NCBI GenBank assembly: GCA_020832405.1
Contig: JAFIET010000002.1
Location: forward strand, 1 to 64,000
Direction of reading: 5' to 3'
DNA from: Balneolales bacterium
GTDB taxonomy: Bacteria; Bacteroidota; Rhodothermia; Balneolales; Cyclonatronaceae
Length of the DNA stretch: 64,000 nt
Under the pieces are notes generated by a model that was not told the DNA's origin, did not search any database, and was given only the letters and a program-made list of their open reading frames with translations. The translations under genes and the position numbers were made by a program. This document shows, in pieces, positions 63,184 through 64,000 of the stretch (its first letter is position 1; the number at the start of each line of letters is the position of its first letter).

Positions 63184-64000
63184 ATGAGCATTCAGAAAAT
63201 TGTAGTTATTGGCGGCGGAACCATGGGCAACGGTATTGCGCATGTTGCTGCACAATCCGGCTTTAACGTAACCCTGGTGGATATCAGCGCTCCTGTACTT
63301 GAGCGTGCTTTAGGCACCATCACAAAAAACCTCACCCGAATGGTTGCCAAAGAAAAGATTACAGAAGCCGGCAAAGACGCTGCGCTCGGGCGGCTTACTA
63401 CATCAACCGATCTTGAAACCGCTGCTGCTGAGGCTGATCTGGTGATCGAAGCTGTAAACGAGAATTTCGACCTGAAAAAAAAGATTTTCAGCACACTCGA
63501 TGCGGTTACCCCCCCGGAAACCATTCTTGCATCTAATACTTCATCCATATCCATCACAAAACTTGCAGGGGTAACAAAACGCCCGGATAAGGTTATTGGC
63601 ATGCACTTCTTTAACCCTGTTCCGGTCATGAAACTGGTTGAAGTTGTTCGCGGGCTTGAAACGAGCGACGAGGTGAACAGTACAATCGAGAAGCTATCCC
63701 GCGATTTCGGGAAAGTTCCGGTTCCTGTAAATGACTCTCCGGGCTTTGTTTCAAATCGGGTACTTATGCCCATGATTAATGAAGCGATATTTTGTGTATA
63801 TGAGGGAGTTGGTACCCCCGAGCATGTGGATGAGGTAATGAAGCTCGGAATGGCGCACCCGATGGGGCCGCTGCGTCTTGCCGATTTTATTGGTCTTGAT
63901 GTCTGCCTCGATATCCTCAACGTGCTTTACGACGGCTTCAGAGACCCAAAATACCGGCCGTGTCCGCTGCTGGTTAAAATGGTAGATGCCGGCAAGCTGG
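63184..64000 (+). CDS. 3-hydroxybutyryl/3-hydroxyacyl-CoA dehydrogenase, cut by window end
   Basis: The first 272 codons of a gene continue past the window. It opens with the NAD loop VVIGGGTMGNGIAHVAA and continues with 'ADLVIEAVNENFDLKK', 'ILASNTSSISITKLA', the catalytic His in 'VIGMHFFNPVPVMKLVEVVRG', 'VNDSPGFVSNRVLMPMINEAI' and 'LGMAHPMGPLRLADFIGLD'. This is the 3-hydroxyacyl-CoA dehydrogenase (HADH/Hbd) family, usually about 285 residues, so only the last 10-15 are missing. It oxidises 3-hydroxyacyl-CoA in beta-oxidation or runs in reverse for butyrate-type metabolism. It fits with the fadD/dienoyl-CoA reductase pair. The ATG at 63184 follows a gene-free 80 bp that includes a short weak hairpin. 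Confidence 0.93.
   Translation, partial: MSIQKIVVIGGGTMGNGIAHVAAQSGFNVTLVDISAPVLERALGTITKNLTRMVAKEKITEAGKDAALGRLTTSTDLETAAAEADLVIEAVNENFDLKKKIFSTLDAVTPPETILASNTSSISITKLAGVTKRPDKVIGMHFFNPVPVMKLVEVVRGLETSDEVNSTIEKLSRDFGKVPVPVNDSPGFVSNRVLMPMINEAIFCVYEGVGTPEHVDEVMKLGMAHPMGPLRLADFIGLDVCLDILNVLYDGFRDPKYRPCPLLVKMVDAGKL

Overview
The window is a gene-dense piece of bacterial chromosome, about half G+C by eye. No rRNA, tRNA, CRISPR array or prophage was seen. Several traits suggest a relative of Bacteroidota in the Balneolota/Rhodothermota group: secreted proteins ending in an 'NYPNPFNPTT'-type sorting domain, a small Hc1 histone-like protein, a monomeric isocitrate dehydrogenase, an SDR-type threonine dehydrogenase, a class III fructose-bisphosphatase, and mostly A/T-rich leaders without Shine-Dalgarno sequences. 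The lineage is inferred from protein style only.

Layout. 0-8 kb: a two-domain polyphosphate kinase 2 protein, a large outer-membrane peptidase/propeller/barrel protein, the gluconeogenic fbp gene with a 20-bp palindrome over its putative -35 box, and a DoxX-like membrane protein. 8-18 kb (minus strand): prolyl oligopeptidase, then the threonine operon thrA-thrB-thrC, interrupted by a lone UPF0175 antitoxin-like gene, then selO and a DUF2237 gene. 18-24 kb (plus strand): a RES-Xre toxin-antitoxin pair, two secreted amidohydrolases, and a YefM-YoeB toxin-antitoxin pair. 24-27 kb (minus): msrB and the threonine-degrading pair kbl-tdh. 27-36 kb: a secreted trypsin-like protease, an orphan histidine kinase, icd and fabH. 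36-45 kb: a solute-binding lipoprotein, two poorly understood proteins, two secreted sorting-domain proteins, a 176-bp tandem repeat, and an HD-domain phosphohydrolase. 45-51 kb: a hotdog thioesterase, an acyl-CoA synthetase/dienoyl-CoA reductase pair, a PhzF protein, a double FKBP lipoprotein and an ankyrin protein. 51-62 kb (minus): DUF2721, a 5'-nucleotidase lipoprotein, the Hc1 protein, an unknown protein, a two-domain cytidine deaminase, a GH3/beta-lactamase-like fusion, a BadF-type sugar kinase and a penicillin-acylase-like protein. 62-64 kb: lysA and the start of a 3-hydroxyacyl-CoA dehydrogenase gene.

How it fits together. The genes suggest a heterotroph living on protein and peptides: secreted proteases, a prolyl oligopeptidase, amidohydrolases, threonine catabolism to glycine and acetyl-CoA, gluconeogenesis through fbp, and fatty-acid activation and oxidation. 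Aspartate-family synthesis (thrA, thrB, thrC, lysA) is also here. The 54.6-61.5 kb block looks like cell-wall sugar salvage plus nucleoside salvage.

No wholly new system is evident. The best leads are the orphan UPF0175 gene with a possible DUF3368 toxin scar inside the thr operon, the cytidine deaminase with its dead half first, the cell-wall salvage block, the repeat family near gene ends, and the palindrome at the fbp promoter.
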